From the NCBI GenBank assembly GCA_937927675.1, contig CALBSG010000006.1, positions 17,340 to 81,339 of the forward strand: DNA of 64,000 nucleotides. The letters are read 5' to 3'. Numbering within the stretch: position 1 is the stretch's first letter; each line of letters starts with the position of its first letter. Under the pieces are notes generated by a model, which ran no database searches, was not told where the DNA came from, and saw nothing but the letters and a program-made list of their open reading frames with translations. A program made the position numbers and the translations under genes. Positions 53,350-62,869 of this stretch are shown here, in pieces. Source of the DNA: an uncultured Paracoccaceae bacterium. Lineage in GTDB: Bacteria > Pseudomonadota > Alphaproteobacteria > Rhodobacterales > Rhodobacteraceae.

Positions 53350-54830
53350 GGCGCATCTGGCACAGCCGCCCCGCCCCGCGTCTGGCGGCGCTGACCTTTG
53401 CGGCCGGGGCCGTGGCCGCGCTTGGCCATGCGCCGCTTTACCTTTGGCCCGTGACGCTGGCCGGGTTGGCCGTGCTGACGCGTTTGGTGGCGCGGGTTGA
53501 AAACGGGGCGGGCTGGATCGGGCTGATCGGCGGGATGGGGTATGGGGCCGTCGCGCTGTCGTGGATCGTCGAACCCTTCCTGATTGAGCCGGAAACCTAT
53601 GGCTGTATGGCCCCTTTCGCCTTGTTTTTCATGGCCTTGGGGCTGGGCCTTTTCTGGGCAAGTGCGGCTTGGGCGGCCCGCGTCCTGCCGTTTCGCGCGC
53701 CCGCCTTCGGCTTTGCGCTGACCCTGACGGCCGTAGAATATCTGCGCGGTCATATCCTGACAGGATTTCCTTGGGCGATGCCCGGCCATGTCTGGATTTC
53801 CACCCCTGTTGCCCAACTGGGCGCTTGGGTCGGGCCAACGGGCCTGACGTTGGGCCTGTTGCTGATCGCCGCGGGGCTGTCTGCCTTGCGCTGGCGGATG
53901 GTGTTGAGCGCGGGCGTTACACTGGCCGCCGGTTGGGCCTGCGGGCTTTGGACCCTTTCGCAGCCAATGCCCGCCGACCGACCCGCCATCTTGCGACTTG
54001 TGCAGCCCAATGCCGAACAGGCGTTGAAATGGGACCCCGATCAGGCACGCAGTTTCCTTGATCGGTTGTTGATCGCCACTGCAGCAGAACCGCGCCCCGC
54101 GCTGGTGATCTGGCCCGAAACCGCCCTGCCTTACCTCTTGGAACGCCACAGCGATCTGGCGCCCATGATCGCCGCCGCCGCGCAAGGTGTGCCCGTCGCC
54201 CTTGGCGCCCAGCGCGAAGATGGCAGCCGGTTCTGGAACAGTCTGACCGTGATCGAACCGGACGGCACCTTGGGCGCGCGGTATGACAAGCACCATCTTG
54301 TGCCCTTTGGTGAATATATCCCCTTGGGCGATCTGGCCTTTCGCCTGTTCGGCCTGCGGGCCTTTGCGGCACAGCAAGGTGCCGGCTATTCCGCTGGAGA
54401 CGGCGCGAAACTGATCGACTTTGGCCCGGCAATGGGCCGCGCGCTGCCTTTGATCTGTTACGAGGCCGTGTTTCCGCAAGACGTGAATGCGGCGCCCAAA
54501 CGGCCTGACTGGCTGCTGCAGATCACCAATGACGCGTGGTTCGGCACGCTGTCAGGGCCGTTTCAACACGCCGATCAGGCGCGGATGCGGGCGATCGAAC
54601 AAGGGCTGCCCTTGGTACGGGTCGCCAATACCGGAGTGACGGCGGTTTATGATGCGCGGGGGCAATTGCGCGCGTCGCTGCCCTTTGGCACGCAAGGGCA
54701 CCTTGATGCTGCCCTGCCCGCCCCGCTGCCCGCGACCCTGTTTGCGCGCTGGGGCGAGGCCCCGGCGTTGCTGTTGCTTGCCGGTCTCGCCCTTCTTTTG
54801 ATCCGGCGACGCGCCACCAAGTATTCTTGA
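53346..54830 (+). CDS. lnt: Apolipoprotein N-acyltransferase Lnt
   Basis: 494 aa from GTG 53346, overlapping the corC stop by 4 bases. Five to six membrane helices span 1-200, with one more at the C-terminus (about 468-488). The periplasmic nitrilase domain carries the catalytic triad: Glu in VIWPETALPY, Lys in YDKHHLVPFGEYIP and Cys in LICYEAVFP. Lnt adds the third acyl chain to lipoproteins, needed for Lol sorting of Pal and similar proteins. The metK leader begins just downstream. Confidence 0.95.
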   Translation: MRRIWHSRPAPRLAALTFAAGAVAALGHAPLYLWPVTLAGLAVLTRLVARVENGAGWIGLIGGMGYGAVALSWIVEPFLIEPETYGCMAPFALFFMALGLGLFWASAAWAARVLPFRAPAFGFALTLTAVEYLRGHILTGFPWAMPGHVWISTPVAQLGAWVGPTGLTLGLLLIAAGLSALRWRMVLSAGVTLAAGWACGLWTLSQPMPADRPAILRLVQPNAEQALKWDPDQARSFLDRLLIATAAEPRPALVIWPETALPYLLERHSDLAPMIAAAAQGVPVALGAQREDGSRFWNSLTVIEPDGTLGARYDKHHLVPFGEYIPLGDLAFRLFGLRAFAAQQGAGYSAGDGAKLIDFGPAMGRALPLICYEAVFPQDVNAAPKRPDWLLQITNDAWFGTLSGPFQHADQARMRAIEQGLPLVRVANTGVTAVYDARGQLRASLPFGTQGHLDAALPAPLPATLFARWGEAPALLLLAGLALLLIRRRATKYS

Positions 54831-54865
54831 CCTTTCGCGCCCAATCGGCGAAGGCGGACCTCAGA

Positions 54866-54910
54866 CTGTCACAACGGCTTCCTGGCGTGGCAGGTTTTCA
54901 TAACGGAGCA
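54866..54910 (+). promoter_or_regulatory. SAM/SAH riboswitch upstream of metK
   Basis: The helix CTGTCAC (54866-54872) pairs with GTGGCAG (54887-54893), with one G-U pair. The loop AACGGCTTCCTGGC is nearly identical to the Rhodobacterales SAM/SAH riboswitch. CTTCC in the loop can pair with GGAG at 54905-54908, giving a pseudoknot that hides the Shine-Dalgarno of metK (ATG 54916). High SAM would then block translation of the SAM synthetase. Sequence recognition from memory; not checked with a covariance model. Confidence 0.9.
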
Positions 54911-54915
54911 CTTCC

Positions 54916-56082
54916 ATGAGCAGAAAGAACTACGTTTTCACCTCGGAATCGGTATCCGAGGGGCATCCCGACAAGCTGTGCGACCGCGTGTCCGACGCTG
55001 TTCTTGACGCTTTCCTGACCGAAGAAGCGCATGCCCGCGTCGCCTGCGAAACCTTTGCCACCACGGGCCGCGTTGTGGTCGGCGGCGAGGTTGGCCTTTC
55101 GGACAAAAAGGCGCTGAAAGCCATGAAGGACCGGGTGGAGGACATCGTCCGCGCCTGCGTCAAAGACATCGGCTATGAACAGGACGAGTTTCACTGGAAC
55201 ACCCTGAAGGTGCAGAACTACCTGCACAGCCAATCCGCCCACATCGCCCAAGGCGTGGACCGGGACGGCGCAGGCGATCAGGGCATCATGTTCGGCTATG
55301 CTTGCCGCGAGACGCCGGAACTGATGCCGGCCCCGATCCAGTATTCTCACGCCATCCTGCGCCGTCTGGCCGAGGTGCGCAAATCTGGCCAGGAACCCAC
55401 CCTGCGCCCTGACGCCAAGTCGCAACTTTCGTTGCGCTACGAGGATGGCAAGCCGGTTGAGGTCACCTCGATCGTGCTGTCGACGCAGCACGCGCTGGAA
55501 AGCCAGACCTCGGATGACATCCGCGCCATTGTGGAACCCTATATCCGCGAAGTGCTGCCGTCGGGCTGGATAACCGAGAAAACCGAATGGTGGGTGAACC
55601 CCACGGGCACCTTTGTGATCGGTGGCCCGGATGGCGATGCGGGCCTGACGGGCCGCAAGATCATCGTTGATACCTATGGCGGTGCTGCCCCCCACGGTGG
55701 CGGCGCCTTTTCCGGTAAGGATCCCACCAAGGTCGACCGCTCGGCCGCCTATGCCGCCCGCTATCTGGCTAAGAACGTCGTGGCCGCCGGATTGGCCGAC
55801 CGCTGCACCTTGCAGGTCAGCTATGCCATCGGCGTGGCCAAACCGCTGTCGATCTATGTCGACACCCACGGCACCGGCACAGTCGAGGCGGAACGCATCG
55901 AACAGGCTGTGATGCAATGCATGGATCTGACCCCGCGCGGCATCCGGGAACATCTGCAACTGACGCGCCCGATCTATGCCCGCACCGCCGCCTATGGCCA
56001 TTTCGGTCGCGCCCCTGAGGCCGATGGCGGCTTTTCTTGGGAAAAGACCGATCTGATCGAGGCGCTGAAAAAGGCGGTCTGA
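54916..56082 (+). CDS. metK: S-adenosylmethionine synthetase MetK
   Basis: 388 aa. Conserved segments: [28 protein letters not shown] (ATP site), [23 protein letters not shown] and [19 protein letters not shown] (active-site loop). It makes SAM from methionine and ATP. Its ATG lies 6 bases after the GGAGCA of the SAM/SAH riboswitch, the textbook feedback arrangement for Rhodobacterales. A hairpin follows the gene before queF. Confidence 0.97.
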   Translation: MSRKNYVFTSESVSEGHPDKLCDRVSDAVLDAFLTEEAHARVACETFATTGRVVVGGEVGLSDKKALKAMKDRVEDIVRACVKDIGYEQDEFHWNTLKVQNYLHSQSAHIAQGVDRDGAGDQGIMFGYACRETPELMPAPIQYSHAILRRLAEVRKSGQEPTLRPDAKSQLSLRYEDGKPVEVTSIVLSTQHALESQTSDDIRAIVEPYIREVLPSGWITEKTEWWVNPTGTFVIGGPDGDAGLTGRKIIVDTYGGAAPHGGGAFSGKDPTKVDRSAAYAARYLAKNVVAAGLADRCTLQVSYAIGVAKPLSIYVDTHGTGTVEAERIEQAVMQCMDLTPRGIREHLQLTRPIYARTAAYGHFGRAPEADGGFSWEKTDLIEALKKAV

Positions 56083-56145
56083 TCCGCTTGGGCGGGGCAA
56101 GAGGCAGATCTGCCGCCCGCCCTTACAACCTGCTAAACTGATCCA

Positions 56146-56170
56146 CGGCGATGCGGCCCCCGCATCGCCG
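56146..56170 (+). terminator. Hairpin between metK and queF
   Basis: CGGCGATGCGG (56146-56156) pairs perfectly with CCGCATCGCCG (56160-56170), loop CCC. It is followed by TTGCCTTT. It could be the metK terminator. I find no preQ1 riboswitch in this stretch, although queF follows. Confidence 0.65.
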
Positions 56171-56190
56171 TTGCCTTTGGGAGAACCCGC

Positions 56191-56655
56191 ATGACCAAGA
56201 CCGACGTTTCCGGCCTGACCCAGCTTGGCGCCGCAACCACCCTGCCCGCCTCGCCCGCCGAGGCCATTTTGGAAAAGGTGCCAGCAGGCCATGCCGGGAC
56301 CCTTTATACGGTGCGCTTCACCGCGCCCGAGTTCACCTCGCTTTGCCCGATGACCGGGCAGCCCGATTTTGCCCATATCATCCTTGATTATGTGCCGCGC
56401 GACTGGCTGGTGGAATCGAAATCCCTGAAGCTTTACCTGCACAGTTTCCGCAACCACGGGGCCTTCCACGAGGATTGCTCGATCGACATCGCCAAGACGC
56501 TGGTGGCGCTTCTGGATCCGGTCTGGCTGCGGATCGGGGCCTATTGGTACCCGCGCGGCGGCATCCCGATTGACGTTTTCTGGCAAACCGGCGCACCACC
56601 CGAAGGCGTCTGGATTCCCGATCAAGGCGTTGCTCCCTATCGGGGCCGTGGCTGA
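56191..56655 (+). CDS. queF: NADPH-dependent 7-cyano-7-deazaguanine reductase QueF
   Basis: 154 aa, the single-domain form. The catalytic Cys is in [15 protein letters not shown], with the nearby Asp in the same motif. [21 protein letters not shown] is the QueF NADPH/substrate motif. It reduces preQ0 to preQ1 in queuosine biosynthesis. It follows metK and precedes trmB. Confidence 0.94.
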   Translation: MTKTDVSGLTQLGAATTLPASPAEAILEKVPAGHAGTLYTVRFTAPEFTSLCPMTGQPDFAHIILDYVPRDWLVESKSLKLYLHSFRNHGAFHEDCSIDIAKTLVALLDPVWLRIGAYWYPRGGIPIDVFWQTGAPPEGVWIPDQGVAPYRGRG

Positions 56656-56717
56656 GCCACTCTTGCGAGCCGCGCCGATCACGGTTAGAGGCGCGGCGTC
56701 AACCAAAGGGCCGCTCG

Positions 56718-57413
56718 ATGTATAACCCTGCTGAACGCCGCAACTTCTATGGCCGTGTCCATGGCAAAACGCTGCGCCAAAGCCAGAAGACCTATCTGGA
56801 CGAAGATCTGGCGCGGCTCAGCCTGCCCGGCGTGACCGTTGATGACAATCCGTCCCGCAGCCCATTGGACATGACCCGCTTTCACGGCAAACCGCTGTGG
56901 CTGGAGATCGGCTTTGGCGGCGGCGAGCATCTGGTGCATATGGCCGCAACCTACCCCGACGTCGAAATCATCGGCTGCGAACCCTTCGTCAATGGCATCG
57001 CGATGTTGCTGGGCAAGATTCGCCAAGCCGAAGTCACGAACCTGAGCCTGCACCCCGGCGATGTGCGCGATCTTTTCGATGTGCTGCCGGATGGCTGCCT
57101 GTCCAAGGTGTTCTTGAATTACCCCGACCCATGGCCCAAAGCCCGCCACCATCGCCGCCGCTTTGTGACGCAAGAATACCTGCGCCCCCTCGCCCGCTGC
57201 ATGATGCCCAGTGCGGAGTTGCGGGTGGCGACCGACATCCCCGATTATGTGCGCCAGACCTTGGAAGAAGTGCCGCAAGCCGGTTTTGATCTGATCGCCC
57301 AAACCGGCCAAGGTGCCGCTTGGGCCGATTGGCTTTCAACCCGTTACGAACAAAAGGCCCTGCGTGAAGGCCGCGACCCGCATTACCTTACCTTCCACCG
57401 TCACGCGGGCTGA
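56718..57413 (+). CDS. trmB: tRNA (guanine-N7-)-methyltransferase TrmB
   Basis: 231 aa class I SAM methyltransferase. The SAM-binding motif is [15 protein letters not shown]. The TrmB-specific [17 protein letters not shown] motif follows, and the C-terminal T-x-YE-like NPRYEQKAL segment (in [14 protein letters not shown]) is present. It makes m7G46 in tRNA. Grouped with queF and metK, all feeding on SAM or tRNA modification. ATG 56718 begins [13 protein letters not shown]. Confidence 0.94.
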   Translation: MYNPAERRNFYGRVHGKTLRQSQKTYLDEDLARLSLPGVTVDDNPSRSPLDMTRFHGKPLWLEIGFGGGEHLVHMAATYPDVEIIGCEPFVNGIAMLLGKIRQAEVTNLSLHPGDVRDLFDVLPDGCLSKVFLNYPDPWPKARHHRRRFVTQEYLRPLARCMMPSAELRVATDIPDYVRQTLEEVPQAGFDLIAQTGQGAAWADWLSTRYEQKALREGRDPHYLTFHRHAG

Positions 57414-57516
57414 CCCCGCGGAGCGTCCGCGATTTACCAAGGGCGCAGCCTTGGCAGGAATGGACCCCGCCCCGCGCTTGCGCTATCAGGCGTGCAAACC
57501 ACTACGGAGTTTCCCC

Positions 57517-58863
57517 ATGTCCGGCCACGGCGACGCGCAACCGATGACTTCCGCCAAATGCGGGCCTTTGAAGGGCATGGCCTCGGTGCCGGGCGACAAG
57601 TCGATTTCGCACCGCTCGCTGATTTTCGGCGCGATGGCTGTGGGGGAAACCAAGATCACCGGGCTTTTGGAAGGGCAGGATGTGCTGGACACCGCCTCGG
57701 CGATGCGGGCCTTTGGCGCCACTGTCACGCGGCACGGCGAAGGCGCGTGGTCGGTGAACGGGGTCGGCGTTGGCGGCTTTCAGGAACCGGCTGATGTGAT
57801 TGATTGCGGGAATTCGGGCACCGGGGTGCGGCTTATAATGGGCTGCATGGCAACCACCGCGATGACGGCGACCTTCACGGGCGACGCCTCGTTGCGCAAG
57901 CGCCCCATGGGCCGTGTGACCGATCCCTTGTCGCTGTTTGGCGCGCGGGCCTATGGCCGCAAAGGCGGGCGCCTGCCGATGACCGTGGTTGGTGCGGCCA
58001 ATCCGGTTCCGGTGCGCTATGCTTTGCCAGTGGCCTCGGCGCAGGTGAAGTCCGCGGTTTTGCTGGCGGGCCTCAATGCGCCCGGTCAGACGGTGGTGAT
58101 CGAAAAGGAACCCACGCGCGACCATTCCGAACGCATGCTCTTAGGTTTTGGCGCGGAGTTGACGGTCGAAAAGACGGCGGAGGGCAATGTCATCACCCTG
58201 ACCGGCCGCCCCGATCTGCGCCCCCAGACGGTTGCCGTGCCGCGCGATCCGTCTTCGGCCGCTTTTCCGGTCTGCGCCGCGCTGATCGTGGAAGGGTCGG
58301 ACATCTTTGTGCCGGGCGTCAGCCAGAACCTGACCCGTAACGGGCTTTACCTGACCCTTGTGGAAATGGGCGCCGAGATCGAATTCCAGAACCCGCGCGA
58401 GGAAGGCGGCGAGCCGGTCGCCGATCTGCGCGTGCGGTTTTCGGGCAATATGAAGGGCATCGAAGTGCCGCCCGAACGCGCGCCTTCGATGATCGACGAA
58501 TATCCGATCCTGTCGGTCGTCGCGGCTTTTGCCACCGGCAAGACCGTGATGCGCGGCGTCAAGGAATTGCGCGTCAAGGAAAGCGACCGCATCGACGCCA
58601 TGGCGCGCGGACTGGAAGCCAATGGCGTGACCATTGAAGAAGATGAAGATACGCTCATCGTTCACGGTCTTGGGGCCGGCGGCATGCCGGGGGGGGCCAC
58701 CTGCGCCACCCATCTTGACCACCGTATCGCCATGTCTTTCCTTGTCGCCGGCATGGCTGCGAAAAAGCCGGTCGCCGTGGATGATGCCAGCCCGATCGTC
58801 ACCTCCTTTCCGATCTTTGAATCCCTGATGAATGGTCTTGGCGCAACGATCACCCGAGGCTGA
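57517..58863 (+). CDS. aroA: 3-phosphoshikimate 1-carboxyvinyltransferase (EPSP synthase, class II-like)
   Basis: 448 aa from ATG 57517 (CGGAG upstream); the open frame reaches 57313 but the extension lacks family similarity. Motifs: [59 protein letters not shown] and [13 protein letters not shown], which mark class II rather than the enteric class I form. The residue after GNS is Gly; class II enzymes with strong glyphosate tolerance such as CP4 have Ala there. It catalyses the sixth step of the shikimate pathway. Followed by cmk. Confidence 0.94.
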   Translation: MSGHGDAQPMTSAKCGPLKGMASVPGDKSISHRSLIFGAMAVGETKITGLLEGQDVLDTASAMRAFGATVTRHGEGAWSVNGVGVGGFQEPADVIDCGNSGTGVRLIMGCMATTAMTATFTGDASLRKRPMGRVTDPLSLFGARAYGRKGGRLPMTVVGAANPVPVRYALPVASAQVKSAVLLAGLNAPGQTVVIEKEPTRDHSERMLLGFGAELTVEKTAEGNVITLTGRPDLRPQTVAVPRDPSSAAFPVCAALIVEGSDIFVPGVSQNLTRNGLYLTLVEMGAEIEFQNPREEGGEPVADLRVRFSGNMKGIEVPPERAPSMIDEYPILSVVAAFATGKTVMRGVKELRVKESDRIDAMARGLEANGVTIEEDEDTLIVHGLGAGGMPGGATCATHLDHRIAMSFLVAGMAAKKPVAVDDASPIVTSFPIFESLMNGLGATITRG

Positions 58864-58897
58864 CCGGAATTGACTGGGGCGCGACGCGGAGGAACCG

Positions 58898-59488
58898 ATG
58901 ATCTTCACCGTAGCCATTGATGGCCCGGCCGCTGCGGGCAAAGGCACCATCAGCCGCGCTGTGGCCGCGCGCTTTGGCTTTGCCCATCTCGACACCGGCG
59001 CGCTTTACCGTGCTGTCGGCGCCAAGGGCGGTGATCCAATCCTCGCCGCGCAAGGCCTGACGCCCGAAGATCTGGCACGCGACGACCTGCGCAGTCTTGA
59101 GGCAGGCCAAGCGGCCAGTCGTGTCGCGGTGATCCCCGAGGTACGCGCCGCCCTGCTGGACTTTCAACGCCGTTTTGCCCGCCGGATGGGGGGCGCCGTG
59201 CTGGATGGCCGCGACATTGGCACGGTGATCTGCCCTGAGGCCGAGATAAAGCTATATGTCACCGCCAGCGCCGACGTGCGTGCGCATCGCCGCTGGCTGG
59301 AGGTCGGCGGTGATGAGGCTGATGTCTTGACACAGGTCAAGGAACGCGACGCCCGCGACATGGGCCGCGCAGACGCCCCTTTGCGTCCGGCGACGGATGC
59401 GGTGCTGATTGACACCAGCGCCTTGTCGATTGACGAGGCCGTGGCAAAGGCCTTGGCGTTGGTTGAAAAGGCCTTGGCGGCGCAATGA
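58898..59488 (+). CDS. cmk: (d)CMP kinase
   Basis: 196 aa NMP kinase. The P-loop is [17 protein letters not shown] and the CMP-binding part includes [20 protein letters not shown]. It phosphorylates CMP/dCMP. It follows aroA by 34 bases, an old and widespread neighbour pair that in most proteobacteria runs on to rpsA. Here its stop overlaps a CAT-like gene by 4 bases, which separates cmk from rpsA. ATG 58898 follows GGAGG. Confidence 0.95.
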   Translation: MIFTVAIDGPAAAGKGTISRAVAARFGFAHLDTGALYRAVGAKGGDPILAAQGLTPEDLARDDLRSLEAGQAASRVAVIPEVRAALLDFQRRFARRMGGAVLDGRDIGTVICPEAEIKLYVTASADVRAHRRWLEVGGDEADVLTQVKERDARDMGRADAPLRPATDAVLIDTSALSIDEAVAKALALVEKALAAQ

Positions 59489-60120
59489 CGGCCACGCATC
59501 TCCCGCTTGACGATTGGCCGCGGCGCGATCTGCTGACGCTGTTCCGCCGGTGCCAAAAGCCTCAGTTTTCGGTGACAGCGCGGATCGAGGTGACGAAGAT
59601 CCTGATCCGGCGCGCGGATGACGCCCGTTTTTCCACCTACCTTGCCTGCGTTCACGCCATCGGGGCGGCGCTGCATGCGGTTCCAGAACTCTGCCAACGC
59701 ATCCGGGGCGACAACGTGGTGTGCCACGATCGGCTGGCTTTGTCGCCAACCCTGCAATTCCCGGATGGCCGGCTGGGGTTCGCTTATCTTGACTGGCAAC
59801 CCGAGGCCGAGGCCTTTGCTGTCGAGGCCCGCCGACGCATTGCCGATACGCTTTCAGGCGGCACCTTGCAGCCGGGGATCGATAGCGATGATGGGGTCGC
59901 CTTTCTGTCATGCCAGCCGTGGCTGGATTTCACCTCTTTCGACAACCCCGTGCTGAACAGCGACGATTCCATCCCGCGCGTTTGCTGGGGCCGCTACACC
60001 CCGGATGGCACCGGTCGCTGGACGGTGGCGGTGTCGTTGCAGGTGCATCATGGCTTGGTGGACGGTGCCCACGTCGCGCAGTTTTTCCGTGAGTTGCAGG
60101 AAGCCGTGGATCAGTTCTGA
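59485..60120 (+). CDS. CatA-like (chloramphenicol acetyltransferase family) O-acetyltransferase
   Basis: 211 aa. The C-terminal active-site motif [14 protein letters not shown] matches HHxxxDGxH of type A CATs (catalytic His). Other family segments: [11 protein letters not shown] near 30, [17 protein letters not shown] near 150, and [17 protein letters not shown] family proteins acetylate chloramphenicol, but many chromosomal relatives have other or unknown acceptors. Its 4-base overlap with cmk means it is co-translated with a core enzyme, so it is unlikely to be a recent resistance import. Activity unproven. Confidence 0.8.
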   Translation: MTATHLPLDDWPRRDLLTLFRRCQKPQFSVTARIEVTKILIRRADDARFSTYLACVHAIGAALHAVPELCQRIRGDNVVCHDRLALSPTLQFPDGRLGFAYLDWQPEAEAFAVEARRRIADTLSGGTLQPGIDSDDGVAFLSCQPWLDFTSFDNPVLNSDDSIPRVCWGRYTPDGTGRWTVAVSLQVHHGLVDGAHVAQFFRELQEAVDQF

Positions 60121-60146
60121 CCCCCGGCCCGTACCGCCCAAGCCCC

Positions 60147-60175
60147 TTGCAATGTTGCGCCAACCCGCCTAAAGA
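60147..60175 (+). promoter_or_regulatory. Candidate promoter for rpsA
   Basis: -35 TTGCAA (60147-60152), 17-base spacer, -10 TAAAGA (60170-60175). This would give an rpsA leader of about 105 bases, with a GC-rich stem around 60197-60216. Elements are read by eye. Confidence 0.5.
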
Positions 60176-60285
60176 CGCGCTCGGAAAGGGTCCGGCTTCG
60201 CCGTGGCCCTATTCGCATTTGACGAGCAAAGACCGGCGGAGCCAACCGCATGGCCTGTGAAAAATAAAGAAAAGGAACTAACTGA

Positions 60286-61968
60286 ATGTGCGCTAAAGCA
60301 TCTATGGACGAATTCGAAGCCCTTCTGAAGGAAAGCTTTGAAATTGACACCCCCGAAGAGGGTACGGTTGTCAAAGGCCGCGTCATCGCGATTGAAGCGG
60401 GTCAGGCCATCATCGACGTCGGCTACAAAATGGAAGGCCGCATCGATCTGAAAGAATTCGCTAACCCCGGCGAAGCGCCGTCGATCAATGTCGGCGACGA
60501 AGTCGAGGTCTATCTTGACCGTGTGGAAAATGCCCGCGGTGAAGCCCAGATCAGCCGCGAGAAAGCTCGCCGCGAAGAAGCCTGGGACCGTCTGGAAAAA
60601 GCCTACGCCTCCGAAACCCGCGTCGATGGCGCGATCTTCGGCCGCGTCAAGGGTGGCTTCACTGTCGATCTGGGCGGCGCTGTTGCGTTCCTGCCGGGCT
60701 CGCAGGTTGACGTCCGTCCGGTGCGTGATGCTGGCCCGCTGATGGGCATGAAGCAGCCGTTCCAAATCCTGAAAATGGACCGTCGTCGTGGCAACATCGT
60801 TGTCTCGCGTCGTGCGATCCTTGAAGAATCGCGTGCCGAACAGCGCGCAGAAGTCATCGGCAACCTGACCGAAGGTCAGATCGTCGACGGCGTCGTCAAG
60901 AACATCACCGAATACGGTGCCTTCGTTGACCTCGGCGGCGTTGATGGCCTGCTGCACGTCACCGATATGGCATGGCGTCGCGTGAACCATCCTTCGGAAA
61001 TCCTGACGATCGGCGAGACCATCAAGGTCCAGGTCATCAAGATCAACAAAGAAACCCACCGCATCAGCCTTGGCATGAAGCAACTGCAGTCGGATCCGTG
61101 GGATGCGGTTGAAAAGCTTTACGCTCTGGGCACCGTGCACAAGGGCCGCGTCACCAACATCACCGATTACGGCGCCTTCGTGGAGCTGGAAGCCGGTGTC
61201 GAAGGTCTGGTTCACGTCTCGGAAATGTCCTGGACCAAGAAGAACGTGCACCCCGGCAAGATCGTGTCGACCTCGCAAGAAGTCGAAGTCATGGTTCTGG
61301 AAATCGACAGCGCCAAGCGTCGCGTGTCGCTTGGCCTGAAGCAGACCCAGCGCAATCCGTGGGAAGTGTTCGCTGAAACCCACCCGGTTGGCTCGGCCAT
61401 CGAAGGCGAAGTCAAGAACATCACCGAATTCGGTCTGTTCGTTGGCCTCGACAACGACATCGACGGCATGGTTCACCTGTCCGACCTGTCGTGGGACCAG
61501 CGCGGCGAAGAAGCCATCCAGAACTACCGCAAGGGCGACGTGGTCAAGGCCGCTGTCACCGAGGTTGATGTTGAGAAAGAGCGTATCTCGCTCTCGATCA
61601 AGAACCTTGGCGAAGACACCTTCACCGACGCGGTTGACGGCGTGAAGCGCGGCGGCATCATCACCGTCGAAGTCACCGCAATCGAAGAAGGCGGCATCGA
61701 GGTGGAATACAACGGCGCCAAGTCGTTCATCCGCCGTTCGGACCTGTCGCGCGACCGTGGCGATCAGCGCCCCGAGCGCTTCAATGTCGGCGACAAGATC
61801 GACGTCCGCGTCACCAACATCGACCCGAAGACCCGCAAGCTGGGTCTGTCGATCAAGGCTCGCGAGATCGCCGAAGAGAAAGAAGCCGTCGAACAGTATG
61901 GCTCGTCCGATTCGGGCGCGTCGCTGGGCGACATCCTTGGCGCGGCCCTCAAGGGTGGCAACAAGTGA
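60286..61968 (+). CDS. rpsA: 30S ribosomal protein S1
   Basis: 560 aa with six S1 RNA-binding domains, repeated from about 20 on. The recurring ITEYGAFVDLGGVDGLLHVTD-type motifs (GAFVELEAGVEGLVHVSE, GLFVGLDNDIDGMVHLSD) are evident. Alphaproteobacterial S1 of this length is usual. It binds mRNA and recruits it to the 30S subunit. ATG 60286 follows AAGGA. It is preceded by a candidate promoter and followed by a strong terminator. Confidence 0.97.
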   Translation: MCAKASMDEFEALLKESFEIDTPEEGTVVKGRVIAIEAGQAIIDVGYKMEGRIDLKEFANPGEAPSINVGDEVEVYLDRVENARGEAQISREKARREEAWDRLEKAYASETRVDGAIFGRVKGGFTVDLGGAVAFLPGSQVDVRPVRDAGPLMGMKQPFQILKMDRRRGNIVVSRRAILEESRAEQRAEVIGNLTEGQIVDGVVKNITEYGAFVDLGGVDGLLHVTDMAWRRVNHPSEILTIGETIKVQVIKINKETHRISLGMKQLQSDPWDAVEKLYALGTVHKGRVTNITDYGAFVELEAGVEGLVHVSEMSWTKKNVHPGKIVSTSQEVEVMVLEIDSAKRRVSLGLKQTQRNPWEVFAETHPVGSAIEGEVKNITEFGLFVGLDNDIDGMVHLSDLSWDQRGEEAIQNYRKGDVVKAAVTEVDVEKERISLSIKNLGEDTFTDAVDGVKRGGIITVEVTAIEEGGIEVEYNGAKSFIRRSDLSRDRGDQRPERFNVGDKIDVRVTNIDPKTRKLGLSIKAREIAEEKEAVEQYGSSDSGASLGDILGAALKGGNK

Positions 61969-62001
61969 TCTGATCCACGTTGGATTGGAAACAATACGCA
62001 G

Positions 62002-62030
62002 GAGGCCCCGTTGCAAGACGGGGCCTCTTT
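62002..62030 (+). terminator. Intrinsic terminator after rpsA
   Basis: GAGGCCCCGT (62002-62011) pairs perfectly with ACGGGGCCTC (62018-62027), loop TGCAAG. It is followed by TTT. It lies about 34 bases after the stop. Confidence 0.88.
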
Positions 62031-62061
62031 GCTATTCAGGGCCTTATTGCAGCAAAAACGT

Positions 62062-62091
62062 TTGTGCGGGCGCAAAAATTTTGCCTATAGT
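62062..62091 (+). promoter_or_regulatory. Candidate promoter for ihfB
   Basis: -35 TTGTGC (62062-62067), 18-base spacer, -10 TATAGT (62086-62091). About 80 bases upstream of the ihfB ATG. The spacer contains the AT-rich CAAAAATTTTG palindrome. By-eye call. Confidence 0.5.
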
Positions 62092-62169
62092 CGATGAGAA
62101 AAACAGATCGTGGCGACAGGGAAAGACCGGAGAACAGGTCTTAGGCGACCACGCAGGGGGATGACACGG

Positions 62170-62451
62170 ATGATCCGCTCGGAACTGATCCAGAAGATTG
62201 CAGACGAAAACCCGCATTTGACGCAGCGCCATGTCGAGCGGATCGTCAACACGGTCTTTGAAGAGATCATTGAGGCACTGGCCAAAGGTGATCGGGTGGA
62301 ACTGCGTGGCTTTGGCGCCTTTTCGGTGAAAGCCCGTGATGCCCGCGTCGGCCGCAACCCCCGCACCGGCGAAGCCGTCAAGGTGGAGGACAAAAAGGTT
62401 CCGTTCTTCAAGACTGGCAAACTGCTGCGCGATCGGTTGAACGGCAAGTAA
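62170..62451 (+). CDS. ihfB: Integration host factor subunit beta
   Basis: 93 aa from ATG 62170 (AGGGGG 9 bases upstream; an ATG at 62161 is less likely). The DNA-bending arm contains [23 protein letters not shown], and [14 protein letters not shown] is the family motif. IHF bends DNA at regulatory and recombination sites as a heterodimer with IhfA. Followed by lapA 60 bases later and trpF, the usual Rhodobacteraceae order after rpsA. Confidence 0.95.
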   Translation: MIRSELIQKIADENPHLTQRHVERIVNTVFEEIIEALAKGDRVELRGFGAFSVKARDARVGRNPRTGEAVKVEDKKVPFFKTGKLLRDRLNGK

Positions 62452-62511
62452 GCTGCCCTTGCCCTTCGCGCGCCCGCGGCTGATACTGCGGGCAAAGTTC
62501 CCGGAGGGGTC

Positions 62512-62868
62512 ATGATCCGCACCTTGCGCTATCTGTTTCTGGCGATCCTTGGCATCGGTCTTTTGACCGTGGCCATGGCCAACCGCACCTCTGTGCAGGT
62601 CAAAGCCCTGCCCGACGACCTTGCGGCCTTCACAGGCTTTGATCTGAAACTGGAATTGCCGCTGTTCGTGGTGATCTTTGGCGGCATCGTTGCCGGGCTG
62701 CTGATCGGTTTTGTCTGGGAGTGGTTCCGCGAGCGCAAGCACCGTGCCACCGCCTCGAAAAAGTCGCGGGAAGTGACCCGGTTGGAGCGGGAGCTTGCCG
62801 TGATGAAGGACAGCACATCGGTGCCAAAGGACGACATTCTGGCCCTTTTGGACCGCCCCAAGGCCTGA
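62512..62868 (+). CDS. lapA: LapA/DUF1049 domain membrane protein
   Basis: 118 aa. Two hydrophobic helices (about 5-22 and 48-68) are followed by a cytoplasmic coiled-coil-like tail (75-118) with [17 protein letters not shown]. This is the LapA_dom (DUF1049) arrangement. In enterics LapA works with LapB in LPS assembly control, but no lapB is adjacent here. ATG 62512 follows GGAGGGG. The stop lies 1 base before the trpF start, so they are coupled. Confidence 0.85.
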   Translation: MIRTLRYLFLAILGIGLLTVAMANRTSVQVKALPDDLAAFTGFDLKLELPLFVVIFGGIVAGLLIGFVWEWFRERKHRATASKKSREVTRLERELAVMKDSTSVPKDDILALLDRPKA

Positions 62869-62869
62869 C

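Noticed and set aside
56083..56190. preQ1 riboswitch upstream of queF
   Set aside because: Only a simple perfect hairpin is visible; the pyrimidine-rich loop and trailing A-rich element of preQ1 aptamers are missing.
60169..62016. 615-codon open frame on the minus strand opposite rpsA
   Set aside because: Mirror of rpsA codon usage (repeated FDV/DVDD-type composition); no start signal or domain.
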